Assembly: GCA_018647445.1 (NCBI GenBank)
Contig: JABGTE010000177.1
Coordinates: 1 to 37,502 of the forward strand
Length of the DNA: 37,502 nt
Source: Gammaproteobacteria bacterium
Lineage (GTDB): Bacteria > Pseudomonadota > Gammaproteobacteria > Pseudomonadales > Azotimanducaceae
Reading direction: 5' to 3'
A model generated the notes under the pieces. It was not told where the DNA came from. It saw only the letters and a list, made by a program, of their open reading frames with translations, and made no database searches. Both the position numbers and the translations under genes were made by a program. Of this stretch, positions 14,605 to 23,469 are shown piece after piece (position 1 is the stretch's first letter; each line of letters begins with the position of its first letter).

Positions 14605-15957
14605 TCATATCCTAGAAAATTCCGCTATTCTGTCGAAGTTGCGACTGGTGCGATACAGCCGAACAATGGCAAACAACGCGACGAATCCAACACCGCAACC
14701 GAGGCCAATCCAAAAACCCAGCACACCAAGATTCCAACCCATGAGGCCCCACCCTAAAATGGTGCCGAGGGGCAGCGCGATGAGCCAATATCCAATGATC
14801 GAAATAATCATCGGATACTGTGTGTCTTTATAACCCCGCAGCGCCCCAATGATTGTTGCCTGGGTACAATCGAAAAATTGATAGGCCGCAACAATCAGTA
14901 AAACCTCGGCCGTTAGCACCAAAACAGCCGGATCAGACGTATAGATTCTCGGCAGGACCTCGCGCCCCAACACCAAAATCAGGCTGGCCAGGAAAGCATA
15001 GGTTGCAGAAATCAAAACACTTAACCGCGCAACCTTTGCCGCACGATCATAGTCCTTTGCGCCAACATGATATCCCACCCGAATACTCGCCGCGGATCCA
15101 AGCGCCATCGGAATCACGAAAACAAACCAATTAAGGTTACCGCCAATGGTATTGGCGCCAATGGCTGCGATCCCGATCGAACCCACCAGCAAACTTACCA
15201 GTGAGAAAACCGTCATTTCAAGAAACATAGTCATCCCAATGGGCAGCCCAACCTGCAAAATGCTTTTAATAGTTGCAAATTTTGGTTTCAAAACGCGTTC
15301 AAATAACCCGGTATTTCGCAGCCAGGGCCGTCGAATGACGAGCAACATAACGCCGAGCTCAAACCACATCGTAATCGCGGTGGCCCACCCACAGCCCTCT
15401 CCGCCCAACTCTGGCGCCCCAAACAAGCCATAAATCAGCACATAGTTCAGGCCAGCATTGATTGGCAACGTCGTGCCCGCGATCAACATGGGCAGCAAGG
15501 TCTGACCCAAGCCCTCGCACGCATAGCGAAGCGTTACGTACAGCATCACCGCTGGACAACCCCAGGATGCGGCTTTCAGATACGCCATCGCGATCGTCAC
15601 TGCCTCTGGCGCGACATCAAAGAGAATCAATAATGGCTCAGATATTCGAACCAATAAAAACAAGATCACCCCAAAAAGCATCGCGACCCAGATGCCCTGC
15701 TGAATCAGCGGTCCAACCGAAAGCCGCCGTTCACCGCCCACATGTTGCGACACCATCGGTGTAAGCGCCGTTAAAACCCCAGCAAACAACATAAACAGCG
15801 GCCAGAGAATCACGCCACCAATCGCAACGCCCGCAAGATCCAACGAGCTATATTGTCCCGACATTGCCGTATCGACAAACCCCATTCCCATAATAAAAAA
15901 CTGGGTCGCAATCATCGGTGCAGACAACCGCAGTAGAACGCTCAATTCGCTCTTCAT
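14605..15957 (-). CDS. MATE-family multidrug efflux transporter (second paralogue)
   Basis: A 450-residue NorM-type MATE transporter with about twelve membrane helices. Its N terminus (LRLSAPMIATQFFIMGMGFVDTAMSGQYS) and its second half (VGLPIGMTMFLEMTVFSLVSLLVG) match the first MATE protein of this window in order and spacing. The conserved segments DLAGVAIGG, AYLKAASWG and RGYKDTQYP are clear, and the last corresponds to RGYKDTQVP in the paralogue. The ATG at 15957 follows a GAGAG. The PhyH gene lies directly downstream on the same strand. The pair of MATE genes in opposite orientation around the dioxygenase looks like an old inverted duplication. Substrate unknown. Confidence 0.93.
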   Translation of the reverse strand: MKSELSVLLRLSAPMIATQFFIMGMGFVDTAMSGQYSSLDLAGVAIGGVILWPLFMLFAGVLTALTPMVSQHVGGERRLSVGPLIQQGIWVAMLFGVILFLLVRISEPLLILFDVAPEAVTIAMAYLKAASWGCPAVMLYVTLRYACEGLGQTLLPMLIAGTTLPINAGLNYVLIYGLFGAPELGGEGCGWATAITMWFELGVMLLVIRRPWLRNTGLFERVLKPKFATIKSILQVGLPIGMTMFLEMTVFSLVSLLVGSIGIAAIGANTIGGNLNWFVFVIPMALGSAASIRVGYHVGAKDYDRAAKVARLSVLISATYAFLASLILVLGREVLPRIYTSDPAVLVLTAEVLLIVAAYQFFDCTQATIIGALRGYKDTQYPMIISIIGYWLIALPLGTILGWGLMGWNLGVLGFWIGLGCGVGFVALFAIVRLYRTSRNFDRIAEFSRI

Positions 15958-16165
15958 AATTTTTCTCTCGCAAACAGGTCCGTATTATTTACCGAAGCTT
16001 TAATTGCCGGCAAGGCTGTCCATCAGGGCGCGGGAGCGTTTCAAAACAACGACTATTTAATTCCAAGATGCAACCCAGCAAAATCAACTTGTCTACGGCA
16101 AAAACAGACGCTTCTAAGATCCCATACCTGCTACATTATGGTCTACGTTAAAATAGGAGTCGAAC

Positions 16166-17359
16166 ATGTCCGGGCCACTCAGCGGCATCAAAATCGTAGA
16201 TTTAACCACCGTCATCTCGGGCCCTTCGGCCACAATGCTATTAGCAGATCAAGGCGCTGACATCATTAAAGTCGAGTCGATTTCGGCGCCGGACCACGCG
16301 CGAGGCGCGGGATTTGGCTCGCACCACTTTACTTCCGTTTTTTTGAACAATAATCGCAATAAAAAAGCCCTTGCTCTTGATCTAAAAGACCCCAAGGGGA
16401 AGGCCGCCTTACTGACTGTCTGCCAAGATGCAGACGTTGTCATTCAAAACTTCAGACCAGGCGTGGTAGAGCGACTCGGCGTCGGCGAGGCGGACATTCG
16501 CAAACGCAACCCAGAGGTCATTTATGTCTCGATTTCCGGGTTTGGCGAAACGGGGCCGCTTGCACATAAACCGGTTTACGACCCCATTATCCAAGCGGTC
16601 AGCGGACTGGCGACCATTCAAGCGGGTTCGGATGAACTCAGGCCCCGACTGGTTCGGACTATCTTGCCAGACAAACTCACAGGTATTGTCACGGCCCAAG
16701 CCGTAACGAGCGCTCTCTTCCACAAACTCAAAACTGGCGAAGGTCAGCATGTTCGCGTCTCCATGCTCGACGCGGTAGTAAACTTTCTCTGGTCATCTGA
16801 TATGGGAAGTCAAACCTTCGTCGGGCAAACGGTTAGCCAGCAACGGGCGGCGACGTTTATCGATCTCATTTACGAAACCAAAACCTCCTACATCTCTGTC
16901 TCCGCAATGGCCAACAAACAATGGCTGGCATTGTGCAACGCCGTAGGCCACCCCGAGTGGCAGGATGACGAGCGGTTTAAAACCCCAGCTTTACGAGACC
17001 AAAACGCGAATGAGCGACTAGAAATGACGCAAGCCGCGCTGCTGAGTCGCAGCGCGGAAGACTGGCTGGAACTGCTGGAAGCTGCAGGTGTGCCCTGCGC
17101 ACCCGTCCTCACACGAAGTCAAATGGTTGATCATCCTCAGGTCCTTGCGAACGACCTGTTATTTACTAGTCAGCACCCTGTAGCCGGCGATATTCGACAA
17201 GCCCGGCCCGCAGCAAGATTTTCCAAAACACCCTTGGAAACCCGGCTACCGGCCCCGAAGCACGGCGAGCACACCCGTGAAATCTTACTGTCGGCGGGCA
17301 TGACCCATGAGGACGTCACGGAACTGCTTGCCGCTGGCGCGATTTACGCCAGTGATTGA
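16166..17359 (+). CDS. CaiB/BaiF family (class III) CoA-transferase
   Basis: A 397-residue class III CoA-transferase. The N-terminal segment GIKIVDLTTVISGPSATMLLADQGADIIKVE is the family hallmark, followed by NNNRNKKALALDLK, VVIQNFRPGVVERLG and YVSISGFGETGP. The catalytic Asp expected in PDKLTG is residue 169, the same number as in oxalate formyl-CoA transferase. The enzyme moves CoA between carboxylic acids, often to activate a substrate before beta-oxidation. The start ATG has AGGAG eight bases upstream. It faces an enoyl-CoA hydratase gene across a spacer with tandem repeats, so both may belong to the same acyl-CoA catabolism, though they are not in one operon. The substrate is unknown. 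Confidence 0.93.
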   Translation: MSGPLSGIKIVDLTTVISGPSATMLLADQGADIIKVESISAPDHARGAGFGSHHFTSVFLNNNRNKKALALDLKDPKGKAALLTVCQDADVVIQNFRPGVVERLGVGEADIRKRNPEVIYVSISGFGETGPLAHKPVYDPIIQAVSGLATIQAGSDELRPRLVRTILPDKLTGIVTAQAVTSALFHKLKTGEGQHVRVSMLDAVVNFLWSSDMGSQTFVGQTVSQQRAATFIDLIYETKTSYISVSAMANKQWLALCNAVGHPEWQDDERFKTPALRDQNANERLEMTQAALLSRSAEDWLELLEAAGVPCAPVLTRSQMVDHPQVLANDLLFTSQHPVAGDIRQARPAARFSKTPLETRLPAPKHGEHTREILLSAGMTHEDVTELLAAGAIYASD

Positions 17360-17453
17360 AGGGAAGCATCAAAGTCGGGGCAGCGTATCTGATTTATCAG
17401 CACCGCCCTACGAGCCGAGGCTTACCGTAGACTAAGTGATGCCTGAGGACTGT

Positions 17454-17538
17454 GATCTGCTCAGGGTTGTGATCTGCTCAGGGTTGTGATCTGCTCAGGG
17501 CTGTTTTTCGCTCAGGGCTGTTTTTCGCTCAGGGCTGT
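17454..17538. repeat. 17-bp tandem repeat (five copies)
   Basis: Five contiguous 17-bp units lie between the convergent CoA-transferase and enoyl-CoA hydratase genes. Units 1 and 2 (17454-17487) read GATCTGCTCAGGGTTGT, unit 3 (17488-17504) ends CTGT, and units 4 and 5 (17505-17538) read TTTTCGCTCAGGGCTGT. A diverged copy may precede them at 17437-17453. All share CTCAGGGYTGT. Seventeen is not a multiple of three and no gene covers them, so they are non-coding. Stepwise duplication is evident, since the variants sit in blocks. Confidence 0.9.
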
Positions 17539-17578
17539 AGGCCAATAAAAACGAGACGAACCCAAACCAGAGGAGCGG

Positions 17579-18316
17579 TTACCGGCCTTGAAATACCGGC
17601 GGGCGCTTAGCCTTAAAGGCCGCTCGGCCCTCTGCGCCGTCTTCAGAGTCTCGGACTTTAAGCAACTGATCGCGCGCGAGGGCTGCCAGTTCCGCTGGAC
17701 CTTTAGGAAGGGTCTGATCGACAAAGTTTTTGATCGTCTGCACCACAAGCGGCGCACTCCGCTCGAGAATTCTTGCATATTCCAAAGCAGCGGTGAGTTG
17801 CTGCCCAACTGGCACGACTCTGTTGACCATGCCAACATCAAAGGCACGTTGCGCACCAATGTCTTGCCCCAGCAGCATAAATTCCATCGCAATTTTATGT
17901 GGCACCCTTGTTGCGCAGCTGGCAATTAACCCGCCTGTAAATCCAACCTGTGCTTCGGGATATCGAAATCGGGTATCACTCGCCGCAACAACCAGATCAC
18001 ACATCTGAACTAAGATGTAAGCACCGCCGACACAAAAACCTTGAACCGCCGCAATGATCGGCTTGTCTAATTGAACCCCAACCGAAGGTACTGCCTGCCA
18101 CATTTCCTTCGGCGCCTGCTTAATATCAGCACCGACCGAGAAAGCTCGCTCGCCAGCCGCACACAAAATAGCGCATCGCGCTTGGTCATCCTCACGGTAT
18201 CGAATCCAGGCGGCTCTTAAACCTTGAACCACGTTTTCATCCAGCGCATTCAACTGTTCCGGGCGATTGATCCGAATGATCGCCGTCTGCTGGTCCATTT
18301 CATAAGTCACAACCAT
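17579..18316 (-). CDS. Enoyl-CoA hydratase/isomerase family protein
   Basis: A 245-residue crotonase-fold protein. The two oxyanion-hole segments are present: AFSVGADIK near residue 60, and VQGFCVGGAYILVQMCDLVVAA near 90-111. Both positions of the catalytic glutamates of true hydratases are occupied by Glu (YPEAQVG and IAMEFML), so hydration of 2-enoyl-CoA is likely, although related members act as isomerases or hydrolases. It is slightly shorter than the usual 255-260 residues. It lies 54 bp downstream of the HNH endonuclease gene on the same strand and faces the class III CoA-transferase. With that enzyme it could take part in oxidation of an unusual acyl-CoA; the substrate is not known. 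Confidence 0.9.
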   Translation of the reverse strand: MVVTYEMDQQTAIIRINRPEQLNALDENVVQGLRAAWIRYREDDQARCAILCAAGERAFSVGADIKQAPKEMWQAVPSVGVQLDKPIIAAVQGFCVGGAYILVQMCDLVVAASDTRFRYPEAQVGFTGGLIASCATRVPHKIAMEFMLLGQDIGAQRAFDVGMVNRVVPVGQQLTAALEYARILERSAPLVVQTIKNFVDQTLPKGPAELAALARDQLLKVRDSEDGAEGRAAFKAKRPPVFQGR

Positions 18317-18370
18317 GCTTGGCTCCCTTTTAGGCTTTCAATGTTTAATTTATCCACATAATAAAGCCGT

Positions 18371-18970
18371 TTATTGGGCCGCATAGCCCTTTTCAGCAGC
18401 GAGTTGCATCGGCCCCCTCACACCACGACTATTGATCGAAAACTGATTCTGCAAGAACGTCATTTGATCACCCAAGATTCTGCCGCTGTGGGTCAATGCA
18501 AGATATTCAGCATGATTTGGCCGATAGGGTAAGGCCAACAGCGACAGTGAGGATTCTGACAACAAGCGATTACCCTTACGGGCATTGCAGCGCTTACAAG
18601 CCGTCACCACGTTCATCCACTCATCTTGCCCTCCCCGGGAAACGGGATGCACATGATCCCGACTCAGCTCTGTCGCAGCAAAAGCAAGCCCACAATACAG
18701 GCAGCGATGATGATCGCGTTTAAACAGCGTAGCGTTAGACAGGGCGGCCTTGCTATCCATTGAGACGACTCGGCCCTTACACGCCAACACACTCGTTAGC
18801 GCCAGCACAGTACGTTGTCCCGTTTTAGAATAACCGCCTCGAACTACCTTTAATGTCTCACCGAACGTCCAGCTGACCAGCTCTCTCGCATGCAACGAGA
18901 CCGCTTCTTGCCAGCTTAGCCATGACAGCGGCAACCCGGCGGTATTAATCCTCAAGATCCACTCGTTCAT
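18371..18970 (-). CDS. HNH endonuclease family protein
   Basis: A 199-residue protein with a central HNH nuclease module. Zinc-binding cysteine pairs are seen at Cys90/Cys93 (CLYC) and Cys125/Cys128 (CKRC). The catalytic His106 lies in SRDHVHPVSRGG and the Asn in the WMNVVTACKRCNARKGN segment. The N-terminal 60 residues (WILRINTAGLPLSWLSWQEAV) form the conserved domain found in standalone chromosomal HNH proteins of many proteobacteria, whose role is unknown. The ATG at 18970 was chosen for its AAAGGAG at correct spacing; the frame extends upstream to 19018 without such a signal. It is not next to phage or restriction genes, so it is unlikely to be part of a restriction system. Confidence 0.88.
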   Translation of the reverse strand: MNEWILRINTAGLPLSWLSWQEAVSLHARELVSWTFGETLKVVRGGYSKTGQRTVLALTSVLACKGRVVSMDSKAALSNATLFKRDHHRCLYCGLAFAATELSRDHVHPVSRGGQDEWMNVVTACKRCNARKGNRLLSESSLSLLALPYRPNHAEYLALTHSGRILGDQMTFLQNQFSINSRGVRGPMQLAAEKGYAAQ

Positions 18971-19225
18971 TCCACGCTCCTTTGTGACAGGTCGGTAACC
19001 CTGAAGGCAGTCAGCCACAACAACTGATTACGCCAAGATCCACCAATGGGCTAAACGTTGCAGGCTATTTTATCTTAGACTTGCTGCCAATTAATTCAAG
19101 ACATGACCCTAGTTTGATGCGCCGAATTAGAACGCTGGCAACCATGTGTTTTATCGATTTAATCAGACCCGAATCTCCCTTAAACTAGCGCAAGCCAATC
19201 TTCTCACGTTCAAGAGACCGGATAG

Positions 19226-20038
19226 ATGACGCCCTCCTCACCCGACAATCCAGAATCAAATAAGCACGATATTGATCGCGTTTATGCTGAGGCAAAAGAA
19301 AACGTCTCGCCGTTTGCGTTCAATCATCAGGTCGCGCAGGTTTTTGACGACATGATTTCTCGCTCGGTCCCCGGCTATGCGCTCTGTCATGAGGTGCTAG
19401 CCCTGATCACCAATCGCTATGCGCAAGCCGGCAGCTTATTATTTGATTTGGGCTGCTCGTCCGGCACTTCAACAAAAGTTCTCGCCGATTCGGCGCCAAG
19501 CAATTGCAAGGTCATTGGCGTCGACAACTCTCAACCAATGATTGATCGATGCCAGGACACGTTGCAGGACCTTATCGCAAAACGGCGGGTCACGCTCACT
19601 TGCCAGGATATAGGAGATACCGACCTCACCGGGGCGTCGATCATTGTGCTCAATTACACGCTGCAGTTTCTGCCGCTGGCCATACGGGATCAATTGATGA
19701 CCCGAATCTACCAATCTTTGTTACCCGGGGGCATTGTGTTCATTGCTGAAAAGGTCACTAATCCCGAACCGGACCAGCAACAAGCCATCAATGATCTTCA
19801 TCTGGATTTCAAACGACAACAGGGTTACAGCGAGCTTGAGATCGCCCAAAAAAGATCGGCGCTCGAGGCAGTTTTGATTCCCGAGACCGAATTCTCGCAT
19901 CATCAACGCTTGGCACAATGCGGCTTTGAGATGCCACAAACCCTCACTCGCGCGCTCAATTTCATCGCCTTTATTGGCCAAAAACCACGAACGCATTCAA
20001 CGTCGCCAGCTAATCAATCAGGACTGAATAATCGGTGA
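19226..20038 (+). CDS. cmoA: Carboxy-S-adenosyl-L-methionine synthase CmoA
   Basis: A 270-residue Rossmann-fold enzyme that converts SAM and prephenate to carboxy-SAM. The N-terminal segment DRVYAEAKENVSPFAFNHQVAQVFDDMISRSVPGY is characteristic of CmoA. The SAM-binding motif FDLGCSSGTST lies near 74-84, the acidic strand-end VIGVDNSQPM near 98, and the family's YTLQFLPL segment near 140. Carboxy-SAM is the donor for CmoB, encoded 7 bp downstream, in making 5-oxyacetyluridine at position 34 of several tRNAs, which widens wobble reading. The order and tight spacing are as in E. coli. The C terminus (after GQKPRTHS) is somewhat longer than usual. Confidence 0.97.
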   Translation: MTPSSPDNPESNKHDIDRVYAEAKENVSPFAFNHQVAQVFDDMISRSVPGYALCHEVLALITNRYAQAGSLLFDLGCSSGTSTKVLADSAPSNCKVIGVDNSQPMIDRCQDTLQDLIAKRRVTLTCQDIGDTDLTGASIIVLNYTLQFLPLAIRDQLMTRIYQSLLPGGIVFIAEKVTNPEPDQQQAINDLHLDFKRQQGYSELEIAQKRSALEAVLIPETEFSHHQRLAQCGFEMPQTLTRALNFIAFIGQKPRTHSTSPANQSGLNNR

Positions 20039-20045
20039 GCGCGCG

Positions 20046-21017
20046 ATGAATCTGCCAACCTTTGATCGTTTTTTTGAACTCACCCAGCATGAAACACTGA
20101 GCAGCGAGCATGACTTTCTTAAAACTCGGCTTCAAGAACGACTCGCGCTACGTCCTCACGGCCGAAGCGATGATTGGGACGACGTCCTTAATGCCTTACC
20201 CCAAACGGCGGATGTCCGCGCTGAACTGGCGCGACCCAGCGTTCGATTGAGCAGCACCCATAAAGTCGACCGCTTGGTACTCGAGCGACAACTCCAAGCG
20301 CTAAAACCATGGCGCAAAGGTCCTTTCAACCTATTTGGACTCGACCTTGATACCGAATGGCGCTCAGATTGGAAGTGGGCTCGGCTGCAAAACAAAATCC
20401 AACCGCTTGCTGGCAAAGCCGTTTTGGATATCGGCTGTGGCAATGGTTATTACCTGTACCGAATGTTGGGTGATGGCGCACGTCTGGCGCTCGGAATCGA
20501 CCCAACCCGACTCTTTTGTTACCAATTTCAAGCGCTGCAACGGCTGCAAGGCCCCAACAACGCCGCTATGCTGCCACTAATTGATGAAGATCTCCCCAAT
20601 AACCCTTTTTTTGACACGGTCTTTTCCATGGGCGTGCTCTATCACCGCAGAGACCCGATTGAGCATTTAAGTCGCTGCAAGCAAGCCCTAGCAAAGGGCG
20701 GCGAATTGGTACTTGAAACTCTGATTATCGCGAATGGCGCTGAACCTGCACTGAAACCGGAACCACGCTATGCCAAAATGCGCAATGTCTGGGAGGTACC
20801 CAGCCTCGATCGTTTATTGTCGCAACTCGAACAGGCCGGCTTTGAACGCCTCAACGTTTTGGATGTCACGCAAACAAGCCTGATCGAGCAACGCCAAACG
20901 CCATGGATGGCCTTTCAATCTCTTGCAGATTTTCTCGACCCAAGTGACCCAAACAAAACAATCGAGGGTTATCCTGCGCCCTTACGGGCTATTATCTCTG
21001 CCCGCCGACCGCTGTAA
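20046..21017 (+). CDS. cmoB: tRNA U34 carboxymethyltransferase CmoB
   Basis: A 323-residue enzyme matching the usual CmoB length. It transfers the carboxymethyl group from carboxy-SAM to 5-hydroxyuridine at tRNA position 34. The N-terminal part (LQALKPWRKGPFNLFGLDLDTEWRSDWKW) is diagnostic for CmoB. The nucleotide-binding motif VLDIGCGNGYYLYRMLGDGA lies near 127-146, followed by LGIDPTRLFCYQF and FDTVFSMGVLYHRRDPIEHL. It starts 7 bp after cmoA, so the two are co-transcribed. Its stop is 11 bp from that of the convergent gene. Confidence 0.97.
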   Translation: MNLPTFDRFFELTQHETLSSEHDFLKTRLQERLALRPHGRSDDWDDVLNALPQTADVRAELARPSVRLSSTHKVDRLVLERQLQALKPWRKGPFNLFGLDLDTEWRSDWKWARLQNKIQPLAGKAVLDIGCGNGYYLYRMLGDGARLALGIDPTRLFCYQFQALQRLQGPNNAAMLPLIDEDLPNNPFFDTVFSMGVLYHRRDPIEHLSRCKQALAKGGELVLETLIIANGAEPALKPEPRYAKMRNVWEVPSLDRLLSQLEQAGFERLNVLDVTQTSLIEQRQTPWMAFQSLADFLDPSDPNKTIEGYPAPLRAIISARRPL

Positions 21018-21028
21018 CCCTCAAGCCG

Positions 21029-22123
21029 CTAAGCAAAATCCATCAATTCGGTAAAGCCAGACGGGGCATGGGGTCCAATCACCAATTGCTCCAAAACGCC
21101 TTGGCCCTGCTCTTGTCCTTTCGAGGTCGTCAGGACCACATCACACATTGCTTGCACATGAATATTATCAGCGCTCACTGCATTCAGGTCATAGCGTTCA
21201 CGAATGACCGATAGGTCACCGTGATACCCACCATGACGATGCGTTGGATGGCCATAGCCCAAGCCCTTCATATAAAAATTCCATTTTGGCTGCAGTTCAA
21301 TCTGGTAGGTCTCTCCATCGGCCGACGTCATATGAATCCGCGCATTTTGAGCGAACCGGGTGCCTGGCTGATAGTTCTGCTCATAATCAAAGTGTTTCAT
21401 TTTAATTTCAGACGCACCCGGCGCTTTCGGAATCAAAACTGCGTTTTCATTCCAAGCATCGCCTGCAGCATCCTGGTTGACGAAATAATGAATACTAAAA
21501 TCTTTAAAATTGAGTGGCGCCCAGATCCAAAAGAACTGGAAACCCGTCGCAGCGGGATTAGGTTGCGAGTCCGGTGCGCCGATATTCCGGATGCCCCAAG
21601 AACGATCTCGAGTGCCTTGAAATGAAGTGGGTGAAACGTCTTTGACCACGCCAGCAACTTTTAACCATCCTGACCAAGTTCCATTTTGCATCATCCGAGT
21701 CAAATCCATTCCAAGTTGCGCTCCTGTACGGCGAACGAACCTCGGCTCCTCATGAGGTGGAATGAAGGCGGTGAACACGAGATCACAGGCGATACCCGAT
21801 TCAGCGTCATCGCACCGAATTCGCAGTTGCTCGAGCGGCTTTTCAATCTCGAGTTCCAAGGGCCCGATTTTGGTGCTTAACCGCTCGAGTGACATAGTCT
21901 TCGACGCAATCACGTTGTGCTGTTCGCCCCCGATAACGATCGAGAAGGCTCCATCCATAACATCGACGTACGGATATACCCCGAGCGCGAAGGCAAAGAA
22001 AACCGAGCCGTCGGCGTTATAGCCATTGAAAAAATAGCGGTCGTAGAAATTACGATTCCCACCCACGTAGGCAATCGGCTCTGGGGTTTGATGCAGCGGA
22101 TAGTCATCGCCCTTGGTCAACAT
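21029..22123 (-). CDS. CrtC/AttH-like lipocalin-fold protein of unknown function
   Basis: A 364-residue protein with alternating polar and hydrophobic strands throughout. It resembles the group related to hydroxyneurosporene synthase (CrtC) and AttH, which has two lipocalin-like beta domains. The TRDRSWGIRNIG segment near residue 170 is the clearest family mark. Another is the NRNFYDRYFFNGYN opening near residue 20. The C-terminal part holds GYGHPTHRHGGYHG, a His-rich turn. No signal peptide is present, so it is probably cytoplasmic. The ATG at 22123 has AAGGAG at proper spacing; an upstream in-frame extension to 22192 lacks one. No carotenoid genes are near, so a hydratase role is not supported. 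The family call is moderate, the function unknown. Confidence 0.75.
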   Translation of the reverse strand: MLTKGDDYPLHQTPEPIAYVGGNRNFYDRYFFNGYNADGSVFFAFALGVYPYVDVMDGAFSIVIGGEQHNVIASKTMSLERLSTKIGPLELEIEKPLEQLRIRCDDAESGIACDLVFTAFIPPHEEPRFVRRTGAQLGMDLTRMMQNGTWSGWLKVAGVVKDVSPTSFQGTRDRSWGIRNIGAPDSQPNPAATGFQFFWIWAPLNFKDFSIHYFVNQDAAGDAWNENAVLIPKAPGASEIKMKHFDYEQNYQPGTRFAQNARIHMTSADGETYQIELQPKWNFYMKGLGYGHPTHRHGGYHGDLSVIRERYDLNAVSADNIHVQAMCDVVLTTSKGQEQGQGVLEQLVIGPHAPSGFTELMDFA

Positions 22124-22244
22124 GGTGTGCTCCTTGAATGCTGAAGCCAACAGAGTGCATTGAAAAGACCAGCAGGTCAAAAGCCTTAGCAACCACCGAC
22201 TTTGATTGATATGATTCAGCCTCTGCCACTGCGAGAACTCGCTT

Positions 22245-23456
22245 ATGATCAGCCTGCTGGGTATCGCACTATTCCCTTTTATTGCCTATCTCCTTTCAAC
22301 CAATCGGCAAGCCATTTCACTGAGAACCGTTCTCGGGGCCTTTGCGCTGCAGGCCGGCCTTGGCGGACTCATTCTCTACGTCCCCTTCGGCAAAGACTTA
22401 TTGGCCACACTCGCAGACAAAGTTGTGGTGTTACTCGGTTATTCAAAAGCGGGCATTGATTTTCTTTTTGGCAGCTTAGCGGCTGAAGGCGCAGGGTTTG
22501 TTTTCGCCATTAACGTTTTGCCCGTGATCATATTCTTCTCCTCACTGATTGCTGTTTTGTACTACCTCAACGTCATGCAATTCATGATCAAATTAATTGG
22601 TGGGGCTCTGAGAAAGTTACTAAAGACTAGCCACACTGAGTCCATGGCCTCCGCGGCGAACATTTTTATTGGCCAGACCGAAGCGCCATTAGTGGTGCGC
22701 CCTTACATCACGTCCATGACGAAATCAGAGTTGTTTGCCGTCATGGTTGGCGGCCTTGCCTCAATTGCAGGCTCGGTTATGGCGGGATACGCAGCACTCG
22801 GCATTGAGATGAAGTACCTTCTGGCGGCGAGTTTTATGGCCGCACCTGGCGGTCTCATGATGGCCAAGATTATGGTGCCCGAAACGGAGACACCCGCAGA
22901 TCCCAGCGATGAGCTGGACGACGAAATGCATCACTATGTGAACATCTTCGATGCGGCCGCCAACGGCGCCATGACCGGACTTCAAATGGCAATGGCGGTT
23001 GGCGCAATGCTGCTCGCCTTCATTGCCCTGATTGCCGCCCTCAATGGGATGTTGGGATGGGCTGCCGCGCTAATGGGTTTTGAAGCGGTCACGATCGAGT
23101 CAATTTTAGGCTACCTCTTCAAGCCCATCGCATTCTTGCTTGGCGTCCCTTGGTCGGAGGCTAATATTGCCGGCGGCTTAATTGGGCAGAAGCTGGTTCT
23201 CAACGAGTTTGTCGCCTATATCGCGTACTTAGACATTGCCGGTGCTTTGTCACCCATAACTCAGGCCATTGTTGTTTTTGCGCTCTGCGGCTTTGCTAAT
23301 TTTTCGTCTATTGCAATATTACTCGGCGGCCTTGGGGCCCTGGCGCCTACCCGACGCGATGACATTTCCCGTCTGGGTCTTAGAGCCTTGCTCACCGCCA
23401 CCCTGGCGAACTTGATGAGTGCAGCACTCGCAGGTTTCTTCCTTTCATTTCAGTAG
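22245..23456 (+). CDS. Concentrative nucleoside transporter (CNT/NupC family)
   Basis: A 403-residue inner-membrane transporter with a CNT pattern of hydrophobic segments. Typical parts are [31 protein letters not shown] in the N-terminal domain, [19 protein letters not shown] (the GQTEAPL motif that binds the nucleoside) near 136-154, [10 protein letters not shown] near 322, and [19 protein letters not shown] near 345. These proteins import nucleosides with Na+ or H+. The 2OG-Fe(II) oxygenase gene follows only 13 bp downstream, so the two probably form an operon. The ATG at 22245 has no clear Shine-Dalgarno sequence. Confidence 0.95.
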   Translation: MISLLGIALFPFIAYLLSTNRQAISLRTVLGAFALQAGLGGLILYVPFGKDLLATLADKVVVLLGYSKAGIDFLFGSLAAEGAGFVFAINVLPVIIFFSSLIAVLYYLNVMQFMIKLIGGALRKLLKTSHTESMASAANIFIGQTEAPLVVRPYITSMTKSELFAVMVGGLASIAGSVMAGYAALGIEMKYLLAASFMAAPGGLMMAKIMVPETETPADPSDELDDEMHHYVNIFDAAANGAMTGLQMAMAVGAMLLAFIALIAALNGMLGWAAALMGFEAVTIESILGYLFKPIAFLLGVPWSEANIAGGLIGQKLVLNEFVAYIAYLDIAGALSPITQAIVVFALCGFANFSSIAILLGGLGALAPTRRDDISRLGLRALLTATLANLMSAALAGFFLSFQ

Positions 23457-23469
23457 GGCGCGAATCAAT

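Noticed and set aside
17454-17538. Possible CRISPR array
   Set aside because: Units are 17 bp with no spacers between them, and no cas gene is near; it is a simple tandem repeat.
18371-18970. HNH gene as part of a restriction, phage or intron element
   Set aside because: No methyltransferase, phage gene or intron structure lies nearby, and the N-terminal domain is that of a common standalone chromosomal HNH family.
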